A program made the position numbers and the translations under genes. A DNA stretch of 64,000 bases from Cavenderia fasciculata. Its lineage: Eukaryota > Evosea > Eumycetozoa > Acytosteliales > Cavenderiaceae. Positions 23,215 through 34,655 of this stretch are shown piece after piece (within the stretch, counting starts at the first letter, position 1; each line of letters opens with the position of its first letter). Where the stretch lies: positions 937,233 through 1,001,232 of the forward strand of contig NW_004457734.1 of the NCBI RefSeq assembly GCF_000203815.1. Reading direction: 5' to 3'. Below the pieces are notes generated by a model. It ran no database searches and was not told the origin of the DNA. It saw only the letters and a list, made by a program, of their open reading frames with translations.

Positions 23215-23871
23215 TCAATGTTTGGAGAAACATCCCATACTACAATAGACCAATTTGTTAAAGGATGTTTCACGGATAATGACTGGTGGACTGGTCAATG
23301 ATTTTTCACAAGCTCCACAAACATTTGGTGATTGTTGTTGTCTTGGTGATTTTGGTGGAGTTGTTTTAATACTTGAGGAACTTGAATTTAATGGTCTTTG
23401 TGGTGACTGGATTGGTGTACTGTTGATGGCCATGGAACTAGTTGTAGTAGTAGTAGAAGAATTATCTCCTATTTGGATCTTGTTAAACTCCAAAGTTGAA
23501 TCAATTTTGGGTGTTGGTGTAGGTTTCACTTCACTCTTAATACTACTACTATTATTAATAATACTAATATTATTATTATGATGATGATGATTACTTTGAT
23601 TTAATAAAGTATTCTTTGGAGATGGAGACCAAACACTAAGAGCTGATGGTGAAGAGGGACTGTTTGCCATTCTCTTTAATTTTGTCGATTTTTGGTGTTG
23701 GTGTTGATAGTTGCCACTGCTATGATGTTTGTTGTTGAGGTGGTGAGTTGAACCATTACTACTATTACTATTGCCACTGCTGGTACGATGACCTGAAATA
23801 GTATGATGATGGATACGTGAATTCCTAATGATTGGAATTGGTTGAGAGACTGATACTTTCATTTCCGTCAT
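23215..23871 (-). CDS. Low-complexity protein with a C-terminal CxxC...C...C motif
   Basis: One frame of 218 residues from ATG at 23871. Residues 20-180 are Ser, Asn, His and Thr runs with several SP/TP sites (NSPSSPSALSVWSPSPKN, STPIQSPQRP, TTPPKSPRQQ). The end is different: CGACEKSLTSPPVII followed by KLVYCSMGCFSKH. The spacing C-x2-C...C-x3-C with a Leu after the second Cys resembles an FCS-like (FLZ) zinc finger, described mainly in plant adaptor proteins; this likeness is only a visual impression. The SP sites could be kinase targets. Function unknown. Confidence 0.65.
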   Translation of the reverse strand: MTEMKVSVSQPIPIIRNSRIHHHTISGHRTSSGNSNSSNGSTHHLNNKHHSSGNYQHQHQKSTKLKRMANSPSSPSALSVWSPSPKNTLLNQSNHHHHNNNISIINNSSSIKSEVKPTPTPKIDSTLEFNKIQIGDNSSTTTTTSSMAINSTPIQSPQRPLNSSSSSIKTTPPKSPRQQQSPNVCGACEKSLTSPPVIIRETSFNKLVYCSMGCFSKH

Positions 23872-24535
23872 TTTTTATGTTTTTTTTCTTTGTTGTTGAT
23901 TTGATTGGTATGATATGATAACTAATACAGTCCTAGATAGTACTAATATCTTTGTTATTCTTTAAGCTTATTCTTTAATGTGATTCAACTTTTTGAAAAA
24001 GTTGATTATAATATTTGATTGGTTGGATAGAGCTCGTTATCCAATTCCCTTTGATGGTAAGATATGTGACTCGATACGGTTAAGGCGGTTTTGATTATTA
24101 TGAGTGCTCATGAAAGTCAAAACCAAACCAAAAACTGTGATCGAAAGTGTAGTAGGTATAGAAAGAGAAAGTGACGGGAAGAAGACTAGTCTATCTATCT
24201 ATTATCTTTCTTGATGTATATTTATTATTTATTTGTTTAGAGAAAGAGAGGGGGGAGAGAATGACAAAAGAGAGAATGAAGTTTTTGGTGAACCCAAAGA
24301 AAGCCTTGCAAGCAACAGAACAGTTCTGCAGAAAAACGTCTGAAAACAAAAAAAGAAATAAAACAGGCTCTCGACTTTTTTCTTTTTTCAGGTCGTTTCT
24401 AGAGTCTGGGACAAAACGAAGACCAACCAGAGTTTCATCGATGATTGTTGTGTAGTTAACTTTTTTTTTTTTTTTTGTGGATTCTATTCCAACTTTTGTT
24501 GAAAATTTAATTTATAGTAATGTACATTTTATATT
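23872..24535. other. Intergenic, 0.66 kb
   Basis: Lies upstream of the zinc-finger-like gene (minus) and downstream of the ankyrin-type gene (minus). It contains a T run (about 24462-24476) and a purine-rich open stretch (about 24170-24455) with no ATG-led conserved product. A CTTTTTGAAAAAG-like dyad occurs near 23990-24004. Nothing else seen. Confidence 0.4.
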
Positions 24536-26930
24536 TTAAAAGTTTTTGGTGGATAAATGATGTTTCATTAATCGACCAACCAAGTCGAGATTGACAAGAC
24601 CTTTTTTTTTTAGAATCTTGTTTAATATTTGAAGGTTTGTTTTGGGGTCCAATTGAATGAGATAGTCTAATATTTCAGGAGACCCTTGTTTAATGGTATT
24701 GATCATGATACTGTGGATCATTGGTTTAAAATCATTGGTGAAATTTGTTTGATAGTAATTCCATGCTTTGACGTTGTTGCAATAATGTGAATATTCTGCA
24801 ATGTCTGGTGTATTGCGAGTGCTTAATATATGGGCAAACAGATCTATTTGTCCCTCTGCCAATGCATCTCTTGCACATGTCGAGTTAAATATACCAATGT
24901 TGAGGTAATTTTGAAAAGCAAAACGATCCTTTTTTAACCTTTCATAGGTTTCAAGGTCACCCGACTTTGCCACGGCAAAGATGATGGCATGTGATCTAAC
25001 CAATTCACCTCGGTCCATTAGTTTATCGAAAAATCTAGATGGACGACCAGATGTGTATATCCAATCGGTCAAACAATCCGGTAGTGTTTTAAACACTCCA
25101 AGCATCTGGTCAAACAATTGATCGTTTTCAGTTAAAACAATACCAATGACGAGTTGCAGTGAATCTTCTGGATCTTGATTGACCTCGTACATGTCCAACG
25201 CCATTTTGTACATATCAACAGTCCAATCGTTATTTGGTCGTACCCATTTAAGTGTTTTGTAGGTTTTATATACAAGTTGCATCATTTCCAATGTACGTGG
25301 TGAAGCAGTTTTGGGTGTTGGGCCTAATATAGTATATTGACCATCATACTTTAGAATGGCACTGACAACATCAATATCCTTTCTAGAAAATGCTGCTAGT
25401 AATGCTACTGGTCCAATATAGGTATTTGTCACTACACATCTTTCCAATGTCGATAGTGCTTGTTCAGTTGTACCATACGTAAAAATCGTGACCAAGACCC
25501 CTGGAACCAATTGAAAGAGTGGATTATTCGTCGTATCTATCAATTGTGGGTTGTCTATTGTTGGTATATTTAATTGTCCAGTAGCAATATTGACAACATT
25601 ATCAACTGTTGCCATTGATAGGTAAAATGGAATCAATTTAACCGATTTGTCAACTTTCAAACATCTTTCAACAAATGAAATGATAAATCTTAATGCTTCT
25701 TGACGAAATATATTATTACATGTTAATTTTAATATTATTATTATATTATAAATTATTTCTTCTATTTTTAGCTGATTACTATTATCATTGTTATTATCTA
25801 TATTATTATCTATATTATTATTATGATTGATTAAAAAATTTAAAATAATATTTCTTTCTTGTTGATCAAAATAAAATTGTAAAAAGTGTAATAGGAATTG
25901 ATGGATGGTTGGGAAATCCATCCAAGTGATAGATTGAATTACATTATTAAATGCAATCCTTTTTTCATATCTTTTTGTTAATAATTCTGGTATCTTTAAA
26001 TTAATGACAGTGAAATGATTTGGAGTATTGATAATGTCTGTTACTGCTTGTTGACCAAATATTTTGTTGATTGTATTGTACATTTTAAATGGATCATCCT
26101 TCGATGATAATGATGATGATCCACAGTCTTCTTCTATTGATTTTGGTGAGAGTAGAGTCATTGCATTACCAACGATGGTTGATAGACAACTTGGGTTGAT
26201 TCCTTTTTCAACAACCAAATATTCAACTACATCTGGTTGATTACCAAGTACTGCACTAGCTACCAAATCTGATTGTAGTTCTTGAACTGGTTTTTGTTGT
26301 TCAATCATACTACCACTACTACTACTCTTTTTCTTTTTATCTTTTGTATTTTTCTTCTTATTATTATTATTGTTGTTATTAGACTCTTCTTCTTCTTCTT
26401 GAAGTATTAATCTTTCAATATATGGTTGATGGTAAGTTTCAAAGACATGCTTTACAACATGTAGATTACTACCACTTTTGCAAATAGATTGTAGAATGGT
26501 GTCGTTCAAGAGAGTGAACCAAAGAGGTCTAAGAATATACAGTTGATCCAAGATGTAGATAGCCAAACAGTTTAGACCAATCGTTGAGAAAAAGTCTCTA
26601 ACAGCTATTGTTGTTCCAAAGTCTAATAGATCCAAATGAGTACCCATCTTTAATCTATCCAACACTAAACCATGGTAACCCGCTTTACATATCTCTGACA
26701 TTGACTTCCAATCACTAGACAAGAAAGAATAAGAATAAGAATAAGAATATGATGATCTACAGCAACAACAAAGGATACACATACATGTATTTAATTAAAG
26801 GACGTCTGTTTGATAAGACATGTGATACATAACGATGTGATGGTACATTGACGAGATATAGTTGCTTTCCTATCTCTTTAACATGTCGAAATATCTTTTC
26901 AACTAAATATTTGTTTCTAAATATCTCCAT
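24536..26930 (-). CDS. Dictyostelid ankyrin-type repeat protein
   Basis: Exon 1 (26930-26785) starts MEIFRNKYLVEKIFRHVKEIGKQ, the N-terminal signature of a large dictyostelid family of degenerate ankyrin-like proteins; exon 2 (26714-24536) adds the rest for 774 residues. Repeats of about 30 residues are visible, for example AVLGNQPDVVEYLVVEKGI, AFSRKDIDVVSAILKYDG, AVAKSGDLETYERLKK and ALAEGQIDLFAHILSTR, but many lack the canonical TPLHxA core. A Lys/Ser/Asn insert lies near residues 155-185. Such proteins are lineage-expanded with unknown function, probably protein-protein scaffolds. Without the spliced first exon the frame would start in an artificial Cys/Tyr/Ser-rich stretch that is really intron. 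Confidence 0.87.
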
Positions 26931-27425
26931 AAATATAAATATATATATATAACTTAGATAGATATAAAAGCGATCATCAATATAAAATGATTGCAATTAT
27001 TAATAAATTGTTTTTTAAATAGAAAATCAAGAGCACAGCTCTGCATGATTCCTTCATTTTATAGATATTGAATGAATATCTCATTGAATTAAGATGGTTA
27101 TATTACAGGAGTAGAAACAATCAACAAAAGACAAGGAGCAAGCAAGAAAAAATGTACTTTGTTGTCAGGCTATAAATTGTTTTTGTTGTTGTGCTTCCAT
27201 TTGATTGATGTTTCTACTCCTGTAATATACACATAATGTGTTATTTTATTATTAATATTATTTTTAATTTTACATTTTAATTTTTATATATTAATTAATA
27301 TTTAAAAAAATAGGTCTTCTATCCTTACCACTAGTAAACATTCATTTCCTTTATTTCGAAGTTTGTTATTCATACTATATAGTATACTATTTGATATTTT
27401 TTTAAAATGAACATATTCAATCAAT
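26931..27425. other. Divergent intergenic region holding a MITE-like element
   Basis: Between the ankyrin-type gene (minus) and the patatin relic (plus). The central part is the 131-bp inverted-repeat element at 27099-27229. The rest is AT-rich with no coding potential. Confidence 0.5.
27099..27229. mobile_element. MITE-like element with about 21-bp terminal inverted repeats
   Basis: The first 21 bases (TATATTACAGGAGTAGAAAC plus A) reappear as an exact reverse complement at the right end (27209-27229), and a further ATCAA is shared after a 3-base shift. The 80-odd bases between are unrelated, AT-rich and too short to code for a transposase. No clear target-site duplication flanks it (GATGGT on the left, CACATA on the right). 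A non-autonomous DNA transposon relic or a fold-back element is the likeliest reading. Confidence 0.65.
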
Positions 27426-29112
27426 ATGGCTCCAATACAGTTAAAGAGAGAAGATACCTTTCATATATTGAACCGTAAAACTGAAGTACAATTCATAGAC
27501 TCTGACGCTGACTATATGATGTTTGTACAAGAAACTTGGCTCAATGCATTTTTATGCCTTTGCACTCTCTGCTCTTTCATTACGCTACCTTCCTTGGTTT
27601 TATCGCACATTATCACTGGTTTTAATACATTGGTATTTTATGGAACCTTGTATGCAAAACCTCAAGAGATACAACACCATTGACCCAATGATATTTCCAA
27701 CTCCATCAAAACCAACATACCATTTAATTAGTGAACCACCAGTAAGTATCAATGAAGAGTATATTTAACTTCAAAAGATAGATCGATCTATCAACAGTTT
27801 CTAAATTATATTATTATTATGAATTATTTTTTATTTATTCATTTATTTATTTACTCAGGGATGGAGAATGGAACATGGGGAAATGGTAGCTTTCAAAGAC
27901 AAGAACATTTATGGACCACTATTACCTGTGCAACAAGGAAATGAATACATTTATTGATTTTTTGCTTCAAGATCACATTGTTTTAGAAGGGAGTGGTCCA
28001 TGCTCAAACAAAAAGGGGACCGGAGTTATCAGAATTGTCAATGCCAATACCATTCTTGCTAATAATGAGGAAAGAGTAACTATAGACATAAATCCACATG
28101 AAAACAATTATTTTAATAATATTTCTAATATTTAATATATAGCTCCAAAATGGAATTGTAACGACTACTTTTACACCCACAATATTGACCACTCTTTAGA
28201 GCCCAAGGTCGTGGTTTCCATGGATGAAGGACCTCGATCGATTGTTCTCTTTAATTGGTACAGAAAATTACAGTCGCATTTACCAAAGGCTAAGGGAATT
28301 GACCTGGTGGTAGCAACGTCGATTGGAGGTGTAATTCCCATTCTTGTCCAATACAGAGGTTGTACATTATATAACATCATTAACTTTGCAGAACTTTTGG
28401 ATGGATCATGTCTGTTGAACACTAGAAAACACTCTGGCGATCCTTTTCAACTTCCAGATTCAATTTTGAATAAGTTGTATTTTGATTTGGATAAAAATTT
28501 GAAATGGGTTGATCGTGGTCCCAAAGTGGCTATTGTTGGTGCGACTGTTGACAAGGATCAAATAGTGTCGCCTTTTCTTTTCAGAAGCTACACCAATCAA
28601 CCTCGCCTCTCAAGGGTTGTTTAACAACCCTAAGAAACTCTCTACTTGCTTGTTGGTCAGTTCCACATTATACGACCCCATTGATGAATGTTGAAGGAGC
28701 CCCTATCATCGAAGGATCTATTATTGTATCTAGTCCAGTTGAACTCGCTTTGCTCGAGGCAAAACATCTATGGCCCCGCCACCCGCTCATAATTTATTCT
28801 TTGGGAACTGGAATTACTCCTCCCCATGGGAAAATGCAACTCCCATCAAGTTACTCTGAGAATATGGATAGACCCCAGAAGTCTAACGGAACACTGGATG
28901 ATCTGTACGTCTCGAATATCTTATCACACCTCAAATTCGAGTCCTGGGTAGCAAAATTATATCGCCCAAATTTAATACGATATGAAAGATTAAATGTGGA
29001 TTTTGACCATCGAGACGGTGATGACTACCAAGTATTACTGGGAGACAAGGATCCAAATTTGGCATTCATTTCAAAAACAATCCGTTCATGTCCCATAGTA
29101 TTGCAACCTTGA
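27426..29112 (+). pseudogene. Decayed patatin-like phospholipase (iPLA2-gamma-like)
   Basis: Pieces of one patatin-domain protein lie in order on the plus strand but in different frames. 27426-27740 has a hydrophobic N-terminal part with a frame change near 27530. An exon after the acceptor near 27858 hits TGA near 27956 while the neighbouring frame continues (DHIVLEGSGPC). 28141-28621 encodes KVVVSMDEGPRSIVLFNWYR, ATSIGGVIP, and PFLFRSYTNQP. The frame then shifts again, and 28624-29112 encodes the ending LEAKHLWPRHPLIIYSLGTG. The order matches mammalian iPLA2-gamma. The nucleophile Ser in ATSIG survives, but the DGGG oxyanion motif reads DEGP and the catalytic Asp of DGG reads EGS. At least three frame breaks and these substitutions indicate loss of function. 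Confidence 0.8.
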
Positions 29113-29160
29113 AATACCCCAACGTATCCATATACATGTAAAAAATGTAATAATAAAAAT

Positions 29161-29191
<31 letters not shown>

Positions 29192-29204
29192 AAATTGTTA
29201 TTCT

Positions 29205-31073
29205 TTAGGTGCAAATTTGGGGAACCAAGGTTTGACTTGAATTGTCATCACTCGATTCTCCATCATCGTCATTATTACCCGCCGTGCTAGTACTTTTTAT
29301 TTTAAATCTTTTCTTTGGTGATGAAAAGGTGAAAATGGAATAGGTATCATCATCTTCATCACTGGAATTGTTGTTGTTGTTTTCGGTTGTTGATATGGTT
29401 GTTGCTGTACTTGAATTATTTACATTTTGATTAGTAGTTGTATTGTTGCCTTGTTGATTTACATTATTATTATTGATATTATTATTAGTATTATTCATTC
29501 CCATGATAAAATTATAAAGATTAGAGTTGCTTAAAATATTGTTGTTGCTATTTATGACCGTCGTCCCATCAGTTTCATCATCTTGTTCTTGACCGTCTTC
29601 TTGTTGTTGGTGATCAACATTCATACTATCGCTGTTAGAAATATGATTAATAACAGTAGTAATTGTAATGGGAGATTTCTTTAAAGGTGATAATAAACGT
29701 TTAGAAGGTGAAGAGTGTTCATTAAACTGTACATTGGATGTTTGAATGGTTGGATAACTTTGATCAACTTGATCCAATTCCGAGTAGATAAATTTGTTGG
29801 CTATATCCAAGAAACGGACCGACTTTGGTTGGTGAGGGGTACTATGTTCATGGTTACGACGTTTGGATCCGACAAGTCTCGTACTATTTACCTCATTCTT
29901 TTTGGATGGAGATGGTGGGGTCAATTGTGAAAGATGGCCTTGAAGCGAGTCAATCTCTTCAAAGGAGCCATCATTGGAGAGGAGTGTCTTGTTGAGAGTT
30001 GTGTAAAACTCTACAATCTGATCGTTGAGGGACTCCTCGTGTTCGGTGAGTGTTGCCGAATCAATAGATTCGTCACGTTTCATTGACATCAACTCCGCAC
30101 GCTTGTTGATGAGTGATTCGGCAAGCAGACGGTTCTGGCTGCTCTTCCAAGCCACCAAATAACTCGTATCGTTGCCCAAATACAACTTGTCACCATGACG
30201 AAGAATATAAGGTCTATTTGGAACGGCGCGTGTTTTGTTGATAAATGTTCCATGACTCGACCCAAAGTCTACAACTTGTATCCTTCCTTCGAAATCGTGT
30301 GCAATAAAGCAATGTTTTCTTGATACTGTTGGATTTGAAAATATATAATCGCAAACTAAATATGATTGATTGATGGATTGATTGGGTTAGATATATAAAT
30401 AAATATTAAAAAGATCGACCGAGACTAGAATGAATGAAAGGAAAGGAGGAAGAACCAAGTCAAACCAAACCAACCAAACCAAACCATTGTCAAGACAAGA
30501 ATAGTATGCAAAGCAACCAAAGTCGAGTCGGTTCAGTCATCATCCAATCACTCACACATGATCGTCCAACTTTTGAGAATTGTTACACATACCAGAACTT
30601 GAACGTCCAAATACTACAAATTTCGATTCTTCAAGTGATATAATCGATGAATGTGAAGATTCACCACCCTTTACAAATCGGAGATGATCGTTTCTTTCCA
30701 TATTTGGTTCAGCTGCCCAAATGGGACATTCCACCAATTCCCTTGATTTTGCTTGTTGTTTGTTTACTTTAATAATAGTTGATGGTGGTATATTTTGATA
30801 TGTTGTTGGTGTTGTTGTTGATCCTCCTGATTGATTGTTATTGTTATTATGTTTTGGTGTTATATTATTCTCAGATGATGTTACATTGTTGTTATTATTA
30901 TTTGTTATAAAATATTGTGGTTGAAATGGTGATGTTGTTGCCTTGTTGTTGTTGTTGTTATTGTTAATATTCATCTGTTGTTGTTGTTGTTTAATTAAAT
31001 TATTACATGATTCAGGATCTTGAGGAGTTAAAAAGTTTAAATCTTCTAAACTAAGAGTTGGTTCAAGTGACAT
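29205..31073 (-). CDS. FHA-domain protein resembling NIPP1 (PP1 regulator)
   Basis: Exons 31073-30593 and 30355-29205 (intron 30356-30592) give 543 residues. A Gln/Asn-rich start is followed by CPIWAAEPNMERNDHLRFVKGGE, which resembles the stretch before the NIPP1 FHA domain, then the FHA domain itself, split by the intron: VFGRSSS, PTVSRKHCFI, VVDFGSSHGTFINK (GR, SRKH, HGTFIN phosphopeptide-binding residues). The C-terminal half has a KSVRFL element, an RVxF-like protein phosphatase 1 docking sequence, then Asn/Asp-rich repeats and a basic SPKKRFKIKS that could be a nuclear signal. NIPP1 holds PP1 in the nucleus and binds phosphorylated splicing factors. The assignment to NIPP1 rather than another FHA protein is probable, not certain. 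Confidence 0.8.
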
Positions 31074-31693
31074 CTTAGAGAAGATAAAGAGGAGGATAGT
31101 ATTTATAAATACAAACAAACAAATCACAAACTAACTAGGTGATGTAGAAATATAATAAATAAATAAATAATGATATTCTAAAAGGATAATACATAATTTC
31201 TATCAAACACTCTCGAAAAAAATGACATCACATGATATAAACTTCCTAGAATTCCAACTCATCCCAGCTTTGCACAAACATGAAAAAAAATAGAATTCTT
31301 TCAAATTTAAAACATGGATGGGCATACTACGAATTGACCACTAACTTACACACATCCCGATCTGAGGAATTAGTCATCGATCGTATGTATGTAAATTGAC
31401 CAATCCAATCTATCCTATCCTATCCTATCGATCTGTCTATCTTATCTTGATATAATTTAATCTATTTTAGTTTTATTTAAATTGTAATAATACTTTTGAC
31501 TTGTCTCTTTTGTTTTGTGTTTCATATGATTTATGTTGTTTGTTGGTTGTTATTGTTATTGTTATTGTTCATATCATCATTTATGTTGCGTTTGTTTTTT
31601 TGGATGATAAGTTTGAGAATTAGTAGTAGTGGTAGTAGTTAATTGTTTGTGTAGTACATGGTTGATATTTCCTTTTCTTTTCTTTTCTTTCTT
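31074..31693. other. Intergenic, 0.62 kb
   Basis: Upstream of the FHA gene and downstream of the CLC gene, both on the minus strand. It contains a run of CTATC/CCTAT repeats at about 31408-31440, TGTTAT repeats near 31545-31570 and AT-rich DNA. No exon or structured element recognised. Confidence 0.4.
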
Positions 31694-34655
31694 TTAATCA
31701 TCACCAACATGTAATAATTGATCAACACCTAATTTGAGATGAGATAATTCCTTGTAACGTTGTTCACAAGTCTTTTCGAGGAGATCCTTTTTAGTGATGA
31801 TACCTTTGAGTTTGTTGTTGCTGTTGACGACTGGCATGTGACGGAGACCGATTGTTCTAAAGAGTTGGAATGCTTCAGAGACGGCAAACTCTTCGTTGAC
31901 CGTGACAACTGTGAGATTCATGATTTCGGTGAGATCGACGAGTTGGTTGTGGTCGGCTGGATCAAAGGCGAGGTCGTCGAGATTGGGCAACTTCCATGCC
32001 AACTTGGTAGTATAGTCTTGGTGAGAGTATGCTTGTTCTTGGTTGGGGACATAGACGTCGTGCATACGTTCGAGTACCATGAGCAACTGACTTCTTAAAA
32101 TGAGTCCCTTGACAAGACGGTCATTCTCATTGTTGACGACTGGGAAACCATTGTGTTTGGTTTCGTGCAAGATGTGGAGGATGTGACCGAGCTTTTCCTT
32201 TTCACGACAGAATACTGGTTTCTTGGCCATGACATGTTTGGCCATGAGGAGACGCATCGCCTTGGAAGGGTGTGGTTCGAGGTAGGGGATGTACTTCATC
32301 TCGATGAGAATATCAAAGAATGGGTGGATGCAGAGATCGGCCGTCCACTTGGCCACCATGATGGTGACCATGATGGGGATGAGGTATTGGAGCTCGTTGG
32401 TCGTCTCGATGAGGATGACGGTGAGCGAGATGGTGAGTCGAGACACACCCGCCATGAACGCGGCCGCGCCCATAATCGCGTAGGCGCCGGGATCAAGACC
32501 AGCGTAGTTGGGAACGATATACGACACGATGAGACCAATCGCACGACCATAGGCAGCACCAATGACAATCATTGGCACAAAAGTACCCGAGGAAATGCCA
32601 CAGCCGGCCGTATAAGCAGCAAACAAAAAGTAAAACACGAAAAACACGAGTAATGCAAATATGCTGATACGGTGTGTGTTGGTGAGATCGACGCTGTTGA
32701 TCGAGAGCAAGTTGGTAATAGCTTCCTCGTTGGATGCAAAGATAATGCTTGCCAGTTCGTTGTATTGACCTTTTGGACAGTTGAATTGTTTGAGACCTTC
32801 AATTTCAATCTCTCCGCTGCCGCTCGATGTGCCGTTGCCCGCCAAAACAGACTGTCCGATACCTCCATTAGAGAGTGCGCTGATTTCCTTGCAAGGGAAG
32901 ATGAGTGGTAAAAACACCTGTAGAATGGTCGATACGGCCGAGATGAGGAACACCTCGAGCACACGCAGCGACTTGACCTTGTTGACCTTTTCACGACGCA
33001 TGGCGACGACCTTGATGTTGATGAGTGTAAAGAGTGCGCCGGCAAACCCACCCAACACGCCAATCACAATGAATGGCACAAACTCGAGCAAGTTGTAGGC
33101 ATAGTCTTTGTTGGCCACACCCATGTCAAAGATCATGAGACCGTGTTGAGTGAGGTTGGTAGCTTGCAAGAGACGCATCGTAAACGTTGCAATCAAACAG
33201 GCAAAGAAAGATCTCCAAGTGAGGGTGGTCGACCAAAACGACGATACTTCCTCGAGCGAGAACAGAGCTCCTCCAAGTGGCGCACCAAAAGCAGCTGCCA
33301 CACCAGCACCCGCTCCACTCGTCACAAAGTCACGTTTATCCTTATCGTTTCTAAAACTACGTAAAAAGGGAATCTTGAATCCAAACTCTTTGGACTGTGC
33401 CTGCGAGAAACCGTTACCGACGATCGCACCGATATGGATCATCGGACCTTCAGCGCCGACCTGTAAATTGGACGACACGGCAAAGATCATCGATGCCAAC
33501 TTGGTCCACAGTGTCTTGAATTTGAGAGTGTGCGGGATCTTGGTGCCGTTGAGGTATCCCTTGACCTCGGGAATACCCGAGCCGGCAGCTGTCGGTTCAT
33601 AGTAGACCGCTAGCAACGACCCAATCGTCGCGAGCACTGTATTACATGTGAAATAGGCCAAGAAACCCAGATATATGTTTTCAGAGATGAGGTCCTTGGT
33701 AAACTCGAATTTGTAGTAGAGAATGTTGGAAACGCCAACATGTGCAAGATAGGCAATAAACCCAATGAAAATACCCATAAACAGCGATACCATCCATCGC
33801 TGCCATTCATGGTTCGAGCCCAAATCATTAAACTTTTTATACATCTCGTTACGATAGGCCTTGTTGTAGATGGTTACATAGTCCAAACATTCATACTTTG
33901 ATATTTGTTGTTTGTCCTTTATCCAAATCGCACGTTCATGTGTCTCGTGCTTTTCCACTCGTTTGTGATGTTGATCTCTAACAATATCAACTGGTTTTGA
34001 TACTACTCCTACAAATTGATCAAATCCCTCTGTCAATGCTCCTTCCACCTTTTTATTTGATTCTTTTACTCTGTTTTCCTAAGAGGAGATGAAAAATAAA
34101 GGTTAGATAAATAGTAATAGATTTATCTCTTTCATTCATTCTCATTATATTTGTTGATCTATAGCATACAATTAATCTATTTGAATCTTTAACCTTTTGA
34201 CCTATTAATTTATAAGTTTTACCAATAGTTTTTGTAACTCTTGTCAAGAGTTCATCGCCTTCTTTAATTTCGTCTTGTGAATTGAGTAAACTCTTTTCTC
34301 TCCACATGCTTGGGTCTCTAATGATTGGTTCTAAAATGATACCACCAGATGATTGTTGTTCTTCATATTCATTGTCGTCATTGTATATTTCGTCTTGGTC
34401 ACTATCCTCTTCATCGTCACTATCATTGTTATTGTTTCTTCTTCTTGTACGACGATTATTATTATTTGGATCATTTTGTGTATTGTTATTGTTATTATTA
34501 TTATTATTATTATTATTGATTGGACGTTGATCGTCATCTACGTCTTCTTCTTCTTCTTCTATTCTTGGGTACAATGGTGCTTGTGGAGATGGTGTAGATC
34601 CTACAACCTTGTCATCCTCGACTCGATTCTTTGGATCAAATGGATTTCCACTCAT
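31694..34655 (-). CDS. CLC-family chloride channel/antiporter with two CBS domains
   Basis: Exons 34655-34170 and 34078-31694 encode 956 residues. The cytosolic N-terminus has an Asn run and an acidic stretch. The membrane core carries the anion-site motifs AAGSGIPEVKGYLNG (GSGIPE 328-333), QVGAEGPMIHIG with the gating Glu at about 372, and SSGTFVPMIVIGAAYGR. Two CBS domains close the protein (MAKKPVFCREKEKLGHILHI... and LTVVTVNEEFAVSEAFQLF...). The gating glutamate is kept, as in both channels and H+/Cl- exchangers, so the mode of transport cannot be settled. The overall plan fits intracellular CLC-6/7-like or amoebal clc proteins of endosomes or contractile vacuole. Exon 2 has unusually high G+C in the third codon position for this window, which suggests strong expression. 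Confidence 0.94.

Noticed and set aside
32153-33602. Long plus-strand frames opposite the CLC gene
   Set aside because: They lie antisense to strongly conserved CLC motifs in an unusually GC-rich exon, which leaves antisense frames open by chance.
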